Source: Paucibacter sp. B2R-40 (GTDB lineage: Bacteria; Pseudomonadota; Gammaproteobacteria; Burkholderiales; Burkholderiaceae_C). From it: a stretch of 64,000 nucleotides of DNA. The stretch covers positions 37,586 through 101,585 of the forward strand of contig NZ_JAJIRP010000016.1 in assembly GCF_025717555.1 (NCBI RefSeq), written 5' to 3'. Shown piece after piece: positions 1-8,386 of the stretch. The notes beneath the pieces were generated by a model. It had not been told where the DNA came from, did no database searches, and saw nothing but the letters and a program-made list of their open reading frames with translations. Made by a program: the position numbers and the translations under genes. Position 1 is the stretch's first letter; every line of letters starts with the position of its first letter.

Positions 1-1019
1 ACCTTCTTGTTGTCGGTATAGCTGACCGTCCAGGTGTACTGTCCTGGAGCTAGCGATTGATCGGCCAAGAGCAGGCGCGGTGAGCTGGACTGTCGTGTCA
101 ACACAAGTTCACCATTTGGCTTGTTGAGCCTAAAAATCCATGCGACTTTAGTATCGCGTGTAGTGGGTTGCCGCCATGAAAAAACCGGCGTTGAGGTCTG
201 CACAATTGCGCAGTCTCTGGGCTCCAGCCGTCGAGTTGTCCAAGTTGCCGAATCAATGAAATCGGCCTTTATGCTGGGAACGCAACCATCGGAATAGACG
301 GAGCTGATGCCTGTTCCATAAAGTTCAATGTACTTGGGCAGTACAGTCGCAATAGGTTGTTTTGGCAACGCAGCCACGGCCGAGTTCGTGACCGGAGCAA
401 CAGAAGGGGCAAGCACAGGGGCAGGCGTTGGTGCTGCAGCCAAAGGCGGCAAGCTGGGTAGCACCAGCGTTGGCACAGCAACCGAAACTTTGGGTGCAGC
501 ATTGGCCACAGTAGCTGCAGCGGGAGGTGCAGCCGTTGGCGGTACCGTCCCAATCTGGCCAGCGACGGTCGCCATCGGGACGGAGGTGCTGGTTGTTGGG
601 CTCGCCGCAGTTGTTTTTGATGCCGTTGCAGGTGCAGATGCAGGTGCAGTTGCAGTTGCAGCCGACGCGGCCGGTGGCGCGGTCGCTATCTTGCTGTTGG
701 TGTCCAATGCCTTTGCGGCTTGCGCCTGTGCGCTGGGGCCACTGGCTACGCTATCCGCAGCCGATGCGGCATTGGCCACAGCTACAGCAGCCGAAGCGGA
801 GTCGGATGCGCTTTGCGCCGCAGCTGTCGCTCCTGATGCTTCCCCGCTTGGTGTGATTGCGGAGACAGATTTGTTGTCAGCACTGTTTTCCCCCCCCGCC
901 CCACCTCCGCAGGCGTTGAGCAAGGCACCAGCGACAAAGAGGCCAATTAGCTTTGTCAGGCGTGGGGTTTTCGTCGAATTGCAGAGGGACTGCGGAAGGT
1001 ACTTCATGGCACTGGACAT
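1..1019 (-). CDS. Partial alanine-rich lipoprotein (3' end outside window)
   Basis: Reading the minus strand from 1019 gives an open frame that runs off the window edge. The N-terminus is basic, then hydrophobic, and ends in a lipobox (LLNACGGGG), so export and lipidation by the Lgt/Lsp route are expected. A linker of about 170 residues rich in Ala, Pro, Thr and Ser follows, then a more ordered part containing PVFSW and GQYTWTVSYTD, which resembles an immunoglobulin-like or fibronectin-like strand pattern. The downstream domain is cut off, so the function is unknown. An alternative start is the ATG at 1007, and no Shine-Dalgarno decides between them. Its position beside exopolysaccharide genes suggests an envelope or polymer-processing role, which is inference. 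Confidence 0.7.
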   Translation of the reverse strand, partial: MSSAMKYLPQSLCNSTKTPRLTKLIGLFVAGALLNACGGGAGGENSADNKSVSAITPSGEASGATAAAQSASDSASAAVAVANAASAADSVASGPSAQAQAAKALDTNSKIATAPPAASAATATAPASAPATASKTTAASPTTSTSVPMATVAGQIGTVPPTAAPPAAATVANAAPKVSVAVPTLVLPSLPPLAAAPTPAPVLAPSVAPVTNSAVAALPKQPIATVLPKYIELYGTGISSVYSDGCVPSIKADFIDSATWTTRRLEPRDCAIVQTSTPVFSWRQPTTRDTKVAWIFRLNKPNGELVLTRQSSSPRLLLADQSLAPGQYTWTVSYTDNKK

Positions 1020-1205
1020 CTCGCTGGCTGACTTTCCTAGGAGGCATTTACCTTGGTAGGGGCAATGAGTCGATAGACTCGTGCCACTGACTTTGGCGGG
1101 AAAGCTGGTATAGGCATTGTCGGCAAGTAGCGATTTGTCTTTAGTGATTTACCTCTCACTTATCCTTAGTCAAATGCAAGCAATGGAAACAGTCTTGTTT
1201 GGCGA

Positions 1206-2162
1206 TCAGTTCGATGTGGCCTGCTTGGTCAGGAAATCGGCAAGAGCGAGCCGTATACCCTCTTCCAAGCTGGTGCTGGCGCGCCAACCCAGCCCAGCCA
1301 GCCGGCTTACGTCCATCAGCTTGCGCGGCGTGCCGTCCGGCTTGCTCGCATCAAAGACGATGCGGCCTGCAAAGCCGACCACTTTCATCACTGTTTCGGC
1401 CAGCTCGCGAATAGTCACATCGGTGCCGGTGCCCACATTGACCAGCGGGCCGTCGTAGCCAGATTCCATCAGGTAGACGCAGGCGTCAGCCAAGTCGTCC
1501 ACATAGAGAAACTCGCGCATTGGCGTGCCGCTGCCCCAGACCACGTACTCGGCGTCGCCGCGCAGCTTGGCCTCGTGTGCCTTGCGGATCAGCGCGGGCA
1601 GCACATGGCTGTTGCTGAGGTCGTAGTTGTCATTCGGCCCATACAAATTTGTGGGCATGGCGCTGATGTATTGGCGGCCATATTGCTGGTTATAGCTTTC
1701 GGCTAGTTTGATGCCGGCAATCTTGGCAATCGCATAAGGCTCGTTGGTTTGCTCCAGCGGGCCTGTCAGCAAATACTCTTCTTTGATCGGCTGCGGGCAG
1801 TCACGCGGGTAGATGCAGCTGGAGCCCAGGAACATCAGGCGCTGTACGCCGGCCAGATGTGCACCGTGAATCAGATTTGCCTCGATCAGCAGGTTTTGAT
1901 AGAGGAAATCGGCGCGGTAGATATTGTTGGCGTTGATACCACCAACTTTTGCTGCGGCAATATAAATGTAGTCCGGCTTTTCTTCGGCCAAGAAACTATG
2001 CACAGCTTGCTGATTCAACAAATCCAGCTCGGCACGCGTACGGGTCACCAGATTCGTATAGCCAGCCTTTTGCAGGCGACGCACCAAGGCCGAGCCCACC
2101 ATGCCGCGATGGCCGGTGATATAGATTTTTGACTGCTTGGTGATGGTGCTACTGCTACTCAT
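1206..2162 (-). CDS. fcl: GDP-L-fucose synthase
   Basis: 318 residues of the short-chain dehydrogenase/epimerase family. The N-terminal NADP-binding loop is [14 protein letters not shown], and YAIAKIAG supplies the Tyr-x-x-x-Lys pair, the usual catalytic arrangement of GDP-4-keto-6-deoxymannose epimerase/reductases. The enzyme converts GDP-4-keto-6-deoxy-D-mannose to GDP-L-fucose in the cytoplasm. I chose the ATG at 2162 because the 12-base longer form begins with TTG and has no ribosome site. It lies 107 bases downstream of gmd on the same strand, so the two consecutive steps of GDP-fucose synthesis are adjacent. ManC, which makes GDP-mannose, is encoded 27 kb away in the same window. Confidence 0.93.
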   Translation of the reverse strand: MSSSSTITKQSKIYITGHRGMVGSALVRRLQKAGYTNLVTRTRAELDLLNQQAVHSFLAEEKPDYIYIAAAKVGGINANNIYRADFLYQNLLIEANLIHGAHLAGVQRLMFLGSSCIYPRDCPQPIKEEYLLTGPLEQTNEPYAIAKIAGIKLAESYNQQYGRQYISAMPTNLYGPNDNYDLSNSHVLPALIRKAHEAKLRGDAEYVVWGSGTPMREFLYVDDLADACVYLMESGYDGPLVNVGTGTDVTIRELAETVMKVVGFAGRIVFDASKPDGTPRKLMDVSRLAGLGWRASTSLEEGIRLALADFLTKQATSN

Positions 2163-2269
2163 GTTTCTACTCAAAAGGTGAAGCTCTTACGACAAAGGGG
2201 CCGCTGAACCGGCCCCTCGAAGACTAACTAGCGCTCAAATATTACGAGCTCGGTGTCGCCCGTTACAGC

Positions 2270-3391
2270 TTACTCGTTGTAGTCGTAAGCTTTGAATCCA
2301 GCCATTTTTACCAGGCTGTCGCGGCGCGCCGAGGTGTAGTCGGCCTCGACCATTTCGGCCACCAATTCACGCAACGTGGTGGTGGGCACCCAGCCGAGTT
2401 TTTCTTTGGCCTTGGTTGGGTCGCCCAAGAGGGTTTCGACTTCGGTCGGACGGTAGTAGCGCGGGTCAACCTTGACGATCACATCGCCGACCTTGCACTT
2501 GGCCTTGTCGCCGGTCACAGATGCCACGGTGCCGATCTCGTCAGCGCCTTCGCCGGTGAAGGCGATGGTGATGCCCAACTCAAGTGCAGCAAACTCGACA
2601 AACTGGCGCACGCTGTACTGCACGCCGGTGGCGATGACGAAGTCTTCGGCCACTTCTTGCTGCAGCATCATCCATTGCATCAGCACGTAGTCGCGGGCAT
2701 GGCCCCAGTCGCGCAGCGCGCTCATGTTGCCGAGGTACAAGCAGTCTTGCAGGCCTAGCGCGATGCGCGAGACTGCGCGGGTGATCTTGCGGGTCACAAA
2801 GGTCTCGCCGCGCAGAGGGCTCTCGTGGTTGAACAAGATGCCGTTGCAGGCGTAGATGCCGTAGGCCTCACGGTAGTTGACCGTGATCCAGTAGGCGTAC
2901 ATCTTGGCCACGGCGTAGGGGCTGCGCGGGTAGAAGGGCGTGGTTTCCTTTTGGGGGATTTCTTGCACCAGGCCATACAGCTCGGAGGTCGAGGCTTGGT
3001 AAAAGCGAGTCTTCTTCTCCAGGCCCAGGATGCGGATCGCTTCCAGGATGCGCAGCGTGCCCATGCCGTCAGCGTCGGCCGTGTACTCGGGGCTCTCGAA
3101 GCTAACGGCCACATGGCTCATCGCGCCGAGGTTGTAGATTTCGTCTGGCTGTACCAGCTGGATGATGCGGATCAGGTTGCTGCTGTCGGTCAGGTCACCG
3201 TAATGCAGGGTGAAGTTCTTCTTGTCGACATGCGGATCTTGGTACAGATGGTCGATGCGGTCGGTATTGAACGATGACGAGCGGCGCTTGATGCCGTGGA
3301 CTTCATAGCCCTTGGAGAGCAGCAGTTCAGCCAGGTAGGCGCCGTCTTGGCCGGTTACGCCGGTGATGAGCGCGATCTTCTTCGTAGTCAT
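2270..3391 (-). CDS. gmd: GDP-mannose 4,6-dehydratase
   Basis: 373 residues, normal length for Gmd. The N-terminus [18 protein letters not shown] is the typical dinucleotide-binding motif. TSELYG and [10 protein letters not shown] carry the catalytic Thr/Ser, Glu and Tyr-x-x-x-Lys. It dehydrates GDP-D-mannose to GDP-4-keto-6-deoxy-D-mannose, the substrate of the neighbouring Fcl. It precedes fcl in transcription order and follows a WecG-type transferase and UDP-GlcNAc 2-epimerase, all on the minus strand. The upstream ribosome site is weak. Confidence 0.95.
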   Translation of the reverse strand: MTTKKIALITGVTGQDGAYLAELLLSKGYEVHGIKRRSSSFNTDRIDHLYQDPHVDKKNFTLHYGDLTDSSNLIRIIQLVQPDEIYNLGAMSHVAVSFESPEYTADADGMGTLRILEAIRILGLEKKTRFYQASTSELYGLVQEIPQKETTPFYPRSPYAVAKMYAYWITVNYREAYGIYACNGILFNHESPLRGETFVTRKITRAVSRIALGLQDCLYLGNMSALRDWGHARDYVLMQWMMLQQEVAEDFVIATGVQYSVRQFVEFAALELGITIAFTGEGADEIGTVASVTGDKAKCKVGDVIVKVDPRYYRPTEVETLLGDPTKAKEKLGWVPTTTLRELVAEMVEADYTSARRDSLVKMAGFKAYDYNE

Positions 3392-3478
3392 ATTTCTATA
3401 TTTAGGTTGAGTATTCGGCCTGTCGCTTCAAAGCAGCAGAATTTTTGTGCATTATCGATGGGCTCAGTTATCAGGCGC

Positions 3479-4219
3479 TTAGCGCTGCCGCCATTCCTTC
3501 AGCAGCAATCCAAAGAACGCCATGTCTTCGATGAAATAGCGCCTGAACATGCGCCGCGGCTCTTGCAGGAAGCGGTAGAACCACTCCAGCCCGGTTTTCT
3601 GCATCCACACCGGCGCGCGCTTGACCTTGCCGGCCGCTACGTCAAAGGTGCCTCCCACGCCCATGGCGAAGGGAATCTTCATCTGCGATTGATAGGCGCC
3701 GAGGAATTGCTCTTTCTTGGGCGAGCTGATGGCAACAAACAGTAGGTCGGCTTTTGCCACCGCAATTTGCGCCACCACGCCGGCTTCTTCCTCCGGCTTC
3801 CAGTAGCCGTTGCGATAGCCGGCAAACACCAGCTTGGGGTATTTGTGAGCGTAGATATCGCGCACGCGTGAGACGATTTCTTCTTTGGCGCCGAGCAGGT
3901 AGACGCGCCAGCCTTTGTCGGCCGCGCCAGCCATTAAGGCCTCGAACAAATCAACCCCGGCTACGCGCTCCTTCAGTGGCTTGCCCAGCAGGCGCGAGGC
4001 CCAGACGACGGGCATGCCGTCGGCGTTGATCAGCGCACAGTCATTGATGATTTGGCGCAGTTCGGGGTCCTGCTGGGCCTTGACCAACTTGTCGACATTG
4101 ACGACGACATGTTGATGCGGCTTGCCGCTTTTGATGAAGCCCTCGATGGTTTGCACCGTTTCGGCCATCGTCAGGTTGTCGATGGTGCAGCCCATCATTT
4201 GAATGCTTTGGCGGGTCAT
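3479..4219 (-). CDS. WecG/TagA/CpsF family glycosyltransferase
   Basis: 246 residues. Family signatures include NADGMPVVWASRLLG in the middle and the C-terminal block MGVGGTFDVAAGKVKRAP, followed by an aromatic and basic tail (WFYRFLQEPRRMFRRY). In characterised relatives (WecG, TagA) the enzyme transfers ManNAc or ManNAcA from UDP to a lipid-linked acceptor at the inner face of the membrane, and the C-terminal basic segment helps membrane binding. The next gene upstream in transcription order is a UDP-GlcNAc 2-epimerase, which makes UDP-ManNAc, so a ManNAc-type donor is a reasonable inference. The exact sugar cannot be read from sequence. Confidence 0.88.
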   Translation of the reverse strand: MTRQSIQMMGCTIDNLTMAETVQTIEGFIKSGKPHQHVVVNVDKLVKAQQDPELRQIINDCALINADGMPVVWASRLLGKPLKERVAGVDLFEALMAGAADKGWRVYLLGAKEEIVSRVRDIYAHKYPKLVFAGYRNGYWKPEEEAGVVAQIAVAKADLLFVAISSPKKEQFLGAYQSQMKIPFAMGVGGTFDVAAGKVKRAPVWMQKTGLEWFYRFLQEPRRMFRRYFIEDMAFFGLLLKEWRQR

Positions 4220-4374
4220 GTGTGAGTGCTTGGGAGAAATTGACGAGGCGGGACGATGGCAGCTTAGGGTCAGCGCGCGATTCTAGGCGGCGAATATGTC
4301 CGCTTGAGTATTGCGCTCATTGATCCAAGCGGCGGCACCCGGCCTGGCGAGCCCGCCTCTCGAATTCAGGCGCT

Positions 4375-5481
4375 TCAAGCCCCCAGCTTCTCCGCCAAGA
4401 TCGCCACGATCCGCTCGGCCGATTTGCCGTCCCACAGGGCCGGGCGGCGGCCTTTTTTGCCGCCGTTTTTGATCGTGTCCAGCGCCAACGGGATGATGAC
4501 GGCGGGGTCGGTGCCGGCCAAGACATTGCTGCCTTCGTCCACGGTGATGGGCCGCTCGGTGTTTTCGCGCATGGTGATGCAGGCGACACCCAGCGCGGTG
4601 GTTTCTTCTTGCAGGCCGCCGCTGTCGGTCAGCACCACGACCGCGTCTTTCCACAGATGCAGGAAGGACATATAGGCCTGTGGGCCCATCAGGGTGACAT
4701 TGGCGCCGAGGTTGACGCCGAATTTCTCGATATTGGCGCGGGTGCGCGGGTGGACCGGGAAGACCAGCGGCAGCTCGGGCGAGACCGCGCGCAGCACGGT
4801 GGCAATGCGCTCCAGCGCTTCCGCACTGTCCACATTGCTGGGGCGGTGCAGGGTGACGACGCCGTAGCGGGCATGCTGGCGCTTGAAGGCGTCGGTCTCG
4901 AAGCCGGTGGTGTCGGTGGTTTGCAGCTTGTGGGCCTGGAACAGCACGTTGTCGGCCATCACATGGCCCACGTCATAGACCACGCTCATGTCGCGGCCTT
5001 CGCGACGCAGGTGTTCGGTGGCGCTGGGCTCGGTGACGAAGAACCAGTCGGTGATGGCGTCGGTGACGAGGCGGTTGATTTCCTCGGGCATGGACATATC
5101 GCCGCTGCGCAGGCCGGCTTCAACGTGGGCGACGGGCACGCAGGCCTTCTTGGCGACGATGGAGCAGGCGGCGGTGGAGTTGACGTCACCGACCACCAGG
5201 CAGGCAGCCGGTTTGTCGGCGGCGATCAAGGCTTCATAGGCGACCATGATCTTGCCGGTCTGCTCGGCATGGGTGCCGCCGCCGCAGCCCAGGCGCACAT
5301 CGGGGGCGGGGATGCCGAGCTCTTCAAAGAACACCTCATTCATATCGCGGTCGTAATGCTGGCCGGTGTGGATGATCTTCCAGGCCAGGCGGCCGTCAGC
5401 TTGCAGCGCCCGCACGATGGGGGCGATTTTCATGAAATTGGGGCGCGCGCCGGCGATCAGGTGAATGCAAGGCTTGGTCAT
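4375..5481 (-). CDS. wecB: UDP-N-acetylglucosamine 2-epimerase (non-hydrolysing)
   Basis: 368 residues. GARPNFMKIAPIVRAL and IHTGQHYDRDM at the N-terminus and LTDSGGLQEE near the C-terminus are hallmarks of the non-hydrolysing WecB/MnaA family, which interconverts UDP-GlcNAc and UDP-ManNAc. The open frame extends about 108 codons further upstream, but that extension runs into the divergent epimerase gene and has atypical composition. The ATG at 5481, beginning MTKPCIHLIAG, fits the family start. Product and neighbour (WecG-type transferase) form a plausible donor/transferase pair. Confidence 0.93.
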   Translation of the reverse strand: MTKPCIHLIAGARPNFMKIAPIVRALQADGRLAWKIIHTGQHYDRDMNEVFFEELGIPAPDVRLGCGGGTHAEQTGKIMVAYEALIAADKPAACLVVGDVNSTAACSIVAKKACVPVAHVEAGLRSGDMSMPEEINRLVTDAITDWFFVTEPSATEHLRREGRDMSVVYDVGHVMADNVLFQAHKLQTTDTTGFETDAFKRQHARYGVVTLHRPSNVDSAEALERIATVLRAVSPELPLVFPVHPRTRANIEKFGVNLGANVTLMGPQAYMSFLHLWKDAVVVLTDSGGLQEETTALGVACITMRENTERPITVDEGSNVLAGTDPAVIIPLALDTIKNGGKKGRRPALWDGKSAERIVAILAEKLGA

Positions 5482-5704
5482 GGCTGGGTTCTCGCGGATA
5501 GATGCTGCTGGGGTGGCGCATTCTAGGGGGCGAAAAAGGCAGTTCTGTTGAAGCCAGCAGGTGATTGCCGTGAAGGCCGTCACGGCAGTGGACTGGGCTT
5601 TTCGCATGCGAGGCCCAATGCCGGCATGGGCTTGGGCGAGAATGCCGGGCGCTTGGCTGCAAGCAAGCCTCGAATTCCAGACCATCCCCCAGGAGATCAC
5701 ATCC

Positions 5705-6712
5705 GTGAAAGTACTCGTTACCGGCGCGGCCGGCTTTATCGGCATGCATGTCAGCCAACTGCTGTTGGCGCGCGGCGACCAAGTGGTGGGCCTGGACAAC
5801 CTCAACGACTATTACGACCCGCAGCTCAAAGCTGACCGCTTGGCTCGGCTGACGCCGCTGAAGGGTTTCAGCTTCGTCAAGATGGACGTGGCCGACAAGG
5901 AAGGCATCGCCCAGCTGTTCGCGACCGAGAAGTTTGACCGCGTGGTGCATCTGGCCGCGCAAGCCGGCGTGCGCTATTCGATCGAGAACCCGCACGCGTA
6001 CATCGAGAGCAATATCGTCGGCTTCACCAATATCCTGGAAGGCTGCCGCCACAACAAGGTCGAGCACCTGGCCTATGCCTCAAGCTCCAGTGTCTACGGC
6101 GGCAACACGCTGATGCCTTTCTCCGAGCATCACAGCGTGGATCACCCCGTCAGCCTGTACGCGGCGACCAAGAAGGCCAATGAGCTGATGGCGCACACCT
6201 ACAGCCATCTGTTCCGCCTGCCGACCACCGGCCTGCGCTTCTTCACCGTCTACGGGCCCTGGGGCCGGCCGGACATGGCGCTGTTCTTGTTCACCAAGGC
6301 CATCATCGACGGCAAGCCTATCAATGTGTTCAACCACGGCAATATGGTGCGCGACTTCACCTATGTGGATGACATCGCCGAGGGCGTGCTGCGCGTGCTG
6401 GACCGGGTGGCGACGCCGGAGCCGGGCTATGACGCGATGAAGAGCGACCCGGCGCATTCGAACGCGCCGTATCGTGTGTTCAATATCGGCAACCATGCGC
6501 CCATCAAGCTGATGGAATTCATCGAGGCGATTGAAGCCGCCGTGGGCAAAGTGGCCGAGAAGAACTACATGCCGCTGCAAGACGGCGATGTGCCGGCCAC
6601 GCATGCCGACGTGGAGGAACTGGCCGCCTGGACCGACTTCCGCCCGGCCATGCCGGTGCCGGACGGCGTGGCCAAGTTTGTGGCCTGGTACCGGGATTAC
6701 TACAAGGTTTGA
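5705..6712 (+). CDS. UDP-glucuronate 4-epimerase type NAD-dependent epimerase
   Basis: 335 residues, the standard length of the CapI/LspL group. [12 protein letters not shown] binds [12 protein letters not shown] and YAATKKANE carry Ser and Tyr-x-x-x-Lys; [12 protein letters not shown] is characteristic of UDP-glucuronate 4-epimerases. It converts UDP-glucuronate to UDP-galacturonate, so it depends on a UDP-glucose dehydrogenase such as the one at 23462. The start is GTG at 5705 with AGGAG nine bases upstream. The longer frame from 5561 lacks a ribosome site and overlaps the divergent wecB leader. Confidence 0.9.
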   Translation: MKVLVTGAAGFIGMHVSQLLLARGDQVVGLDNLNDYYDPQLKADRLARLTPLKGFSFVKMDVADKEGIAQLFATEKFDRVVHLAAQAGVRYSIENPHAYIESNIVGFTNILEGCRHNKVEHLAYASSSSVYGGNTLMPFSEHHSVDHPVSLYAATKKANELMAHTYSHLFRLPTTGLRFFTVYGPWGRPDMALFLFTKAIIDGKPINVFNHGNMVRDFTYVDDIAEGVLRVLDRVATPEPGYDAMKSDPAHSNAPYRVFNIGNHAPIKLMEFIEAIEAAVGKVAEKNYMPLQDGDVPATHADVEELAAWTDFRPAMPVPDGVAKFVAWYRDYYKV

Positions 6713-6777
6713 TCGGCTGACAACTGCCTACGGCGCGACCGCCATGCGCCCTAGGTCGGATGTTCTTGAATCGCGGG

Positions 6778-7734
6778 TTAGGCCTTGTCCAGCCACACCG
6801 CCAGCCCCTGGGCATTGAGCTCAATGTCCATCTCCAGCAGCGCGGCCTGCTGCGCTGGTGCCAATTGGCAACCATGCGCCTGCAGGCGGCGTAAGTAGAT
6901 CTCCCGCAGGCCGGCTTTCAGCTGCTGATGCCGATCCGGCGCGTCTCGCAGCTGAAGTCCCAAGGCCTCCATCTCGTCCACCTGCGCCAGCAGCAGCGCG
7001 GCCAGGCGCGGCAGATCCTGCTGGTCGAAGCCGATGCGGCCATAGTGCGTCAGATACATCGCCTGCGGCTCAAAACTCATCAGCCGCAGCACCGAAGCGC
7101 GCAAGGCCTGCGGGTCGAACTGCACCGGCGTGCTGGTGGGCAGCAGCCATTCGCCCGCCGCCGTGTCGAACTCACGGTAGCTCAGGCCAAAGGTGTCGCC
7201 GGTGAACCAGCCCCGGCTGCGCGCGTCCCAGATGCAGTGGTGGTGGCGGGCGTGGCCGGGGGTGTCGATCAACAAGAGCGGGCGGCCGCCCAGCGCTATC
7301 GTTTGCCCATCCATGCTGGCTTGCGCCCGCTCGGCCGGCACCGGCTGCAGCTCGCCGTAGGAACGCTGCATTTCGGCCATGCCGTAGACGGCCAAGGCGC
7401 CCTCGAACAAGGCTGAGGGGTCGACCATATGGCGCAGGCCGCGCGGATGCACCAGCAGCTTGGCCTGTGGCAGCGACTGCATCAAGAGCCCGACGCCGCC
7501 GGCATGGTCCAGGTGCACGTGCGTGGGGATCACCCAATCGACGGCGGACGGCGCCAGGCCCAGATGGTCGAGCGCCTTCAGCAGGCGCGGCACGGCGTGG
7601 TTGGTGCCGGTGTCGATGAAGGCGGCGCGGCCGTTTTCGACCATCAAATAGGCAGCGTCAAAGCGCGGGCGCTGAAAACCGGTGTCGATGGCGTAAATGC
7701 CGTGGCCGAGTGGTTCGAGGTAGTCAGGCTGCAC
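6778..7734 (-). CDS. MBL-fold metallo-hydrolase
   Basis: 318 residues with the metallo-beta-lactamase motif THVHLDHAGG (HxHxDH), a later His in DTPGHARHHH and Asp in FTGDTFG, which together give a two-metal hydrolase site. The C-terminal 90 residues are helical and probably shape substrate binding. The start is GTG at 7734, six bases after AAGGAG; the longer frame begins with TTG. It is divergent from def across about 47 bases. Substrate unknown: the family includes lactonases, glyoxalase-II-like and nucleic-acid enzymes. The N-terminal GHGIYAIDTGF pattern is seen in general MBL hydrolases. Confidence 0.85.
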   Translation of the reverse strand: MQPDYLEPLGHGIYAIDTGFQRPRFDAAYLMVENGRAAFIDTGTNHAVPRLLKALDHLGLAPSAVDWVIPTHVHLDHAGGVGLLMQSLPQAKLLVHPRGLRHMVDPSALFEGALAVYGMAEMQRSYGELQPVPAERAQASMDGQTIALGGRPLLLIDTPGHARHHHCIWDARSRGWFTGDTFGLSYREFDTAAGEWLLPTSTPVQFDPQALRASVLRLMSFEPQAMYLTHYGRIGFDQQDLPRLAALLLAQVDEMEALGLQLRDAPDRHQQLKAGLREIYLRRLQAHGCQLAPAQQAALLEMDIELNAQGLAVWLDKA

Positions 7735-7781
7735 AAGTGTCTCCTTAGAATGCGCCAACGATAGCGCAGAGGACGACAGCC

Positions 7782-8318
7782 ATGGCCGTACATGAGATTT
7801 TGAAAATGGGTGACCCGCGCTTGTTGCGCGTGGCCAAGCCGGTGACCGAGTTCGGCACCCCTGAGTTGAAGGCGCTGATCAAAGATATGTTCGAGACCAT
7901 GAAGGCCGCCAACGGCGCCGGACTGGCGGCGCCGCAGATCGGGGTTGATCTGCAACTGGTGATATTTGGCTTCCAGAGCAATGAGCGCTACCCGGAAGCG
8001 CCGCCGGTGCCGCCCACCGTCTTGATCAACCCGGTCGTCACGCCGCTCTCGGACGAGATGGTGGAAGGCTTCGAGGGCTGCTTGTCGGTGCCGGGCCTGC
8101 GCGGCGTGGTCGAACGCTTCGAGCGCCTGCGCTACAGCGGCTTTGATGCCGACGGGCAGCCGATCGAGCGCGAGGCGGATGGCTTCCATGCCCGCGTCGT
8201 CCAGCATGAGTGCGACCATCTTGTCGGTGTCTTGTACCCCTCGCGTATCAAGGACTTCAGCCGCTTTGGCTTCACCTCGGTGCTGTTCCCCGACATGGAC
8301 CCGAACGCCGACGATTGA
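7782..8318 (+). CDS. def: Peptide deformylase
   Basis: 178 residues with the three deformylase motifs: [18 protein letters not shown] with the metal-ligand Cys, and QHECDHL with the two His ligands and catalytic Glu. It removes the formyl group from the initiator methionine of nascent proteins. Full length and all catalytic residues are present. It does not sit beside fmt here; it is divergent from an MBL-fold hydrolase and followed by an exported FecR/DUF6600 protein. Confidence 0.96.
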   Translation: MAVHEILKMGDPRLLRVAKPVTEFGTPELKALIKDMFETMKAANGAGLAAPQIGVDLQLVIFGFQSNERYPEAPPVPPTVLINPVVTPLSDEMVEGFEGCLSVPGLRGVVERFERLRYSGFDADGQPIEREADGFHARVVQHECDHLVGVLYPSRIKDFSRFGFTSVLFPDMDPNADD

Positions 8319-8386
8319 AATAGTTTGTAAAGCAGGTCGGCTTGGGTGCCATCTCGAACGTTGAGCTTGCACTGAAGGAGCACCCC

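Noticed and set aside
328..1059. Plus-strand open frame of 243 residues rich in Ala/Val/Gly
   Set aside because: It is the antisense of a minus-strand lipoprotein with a clear lipobox and a linker; its composition mirrors that linker and it has no recognisable domain.
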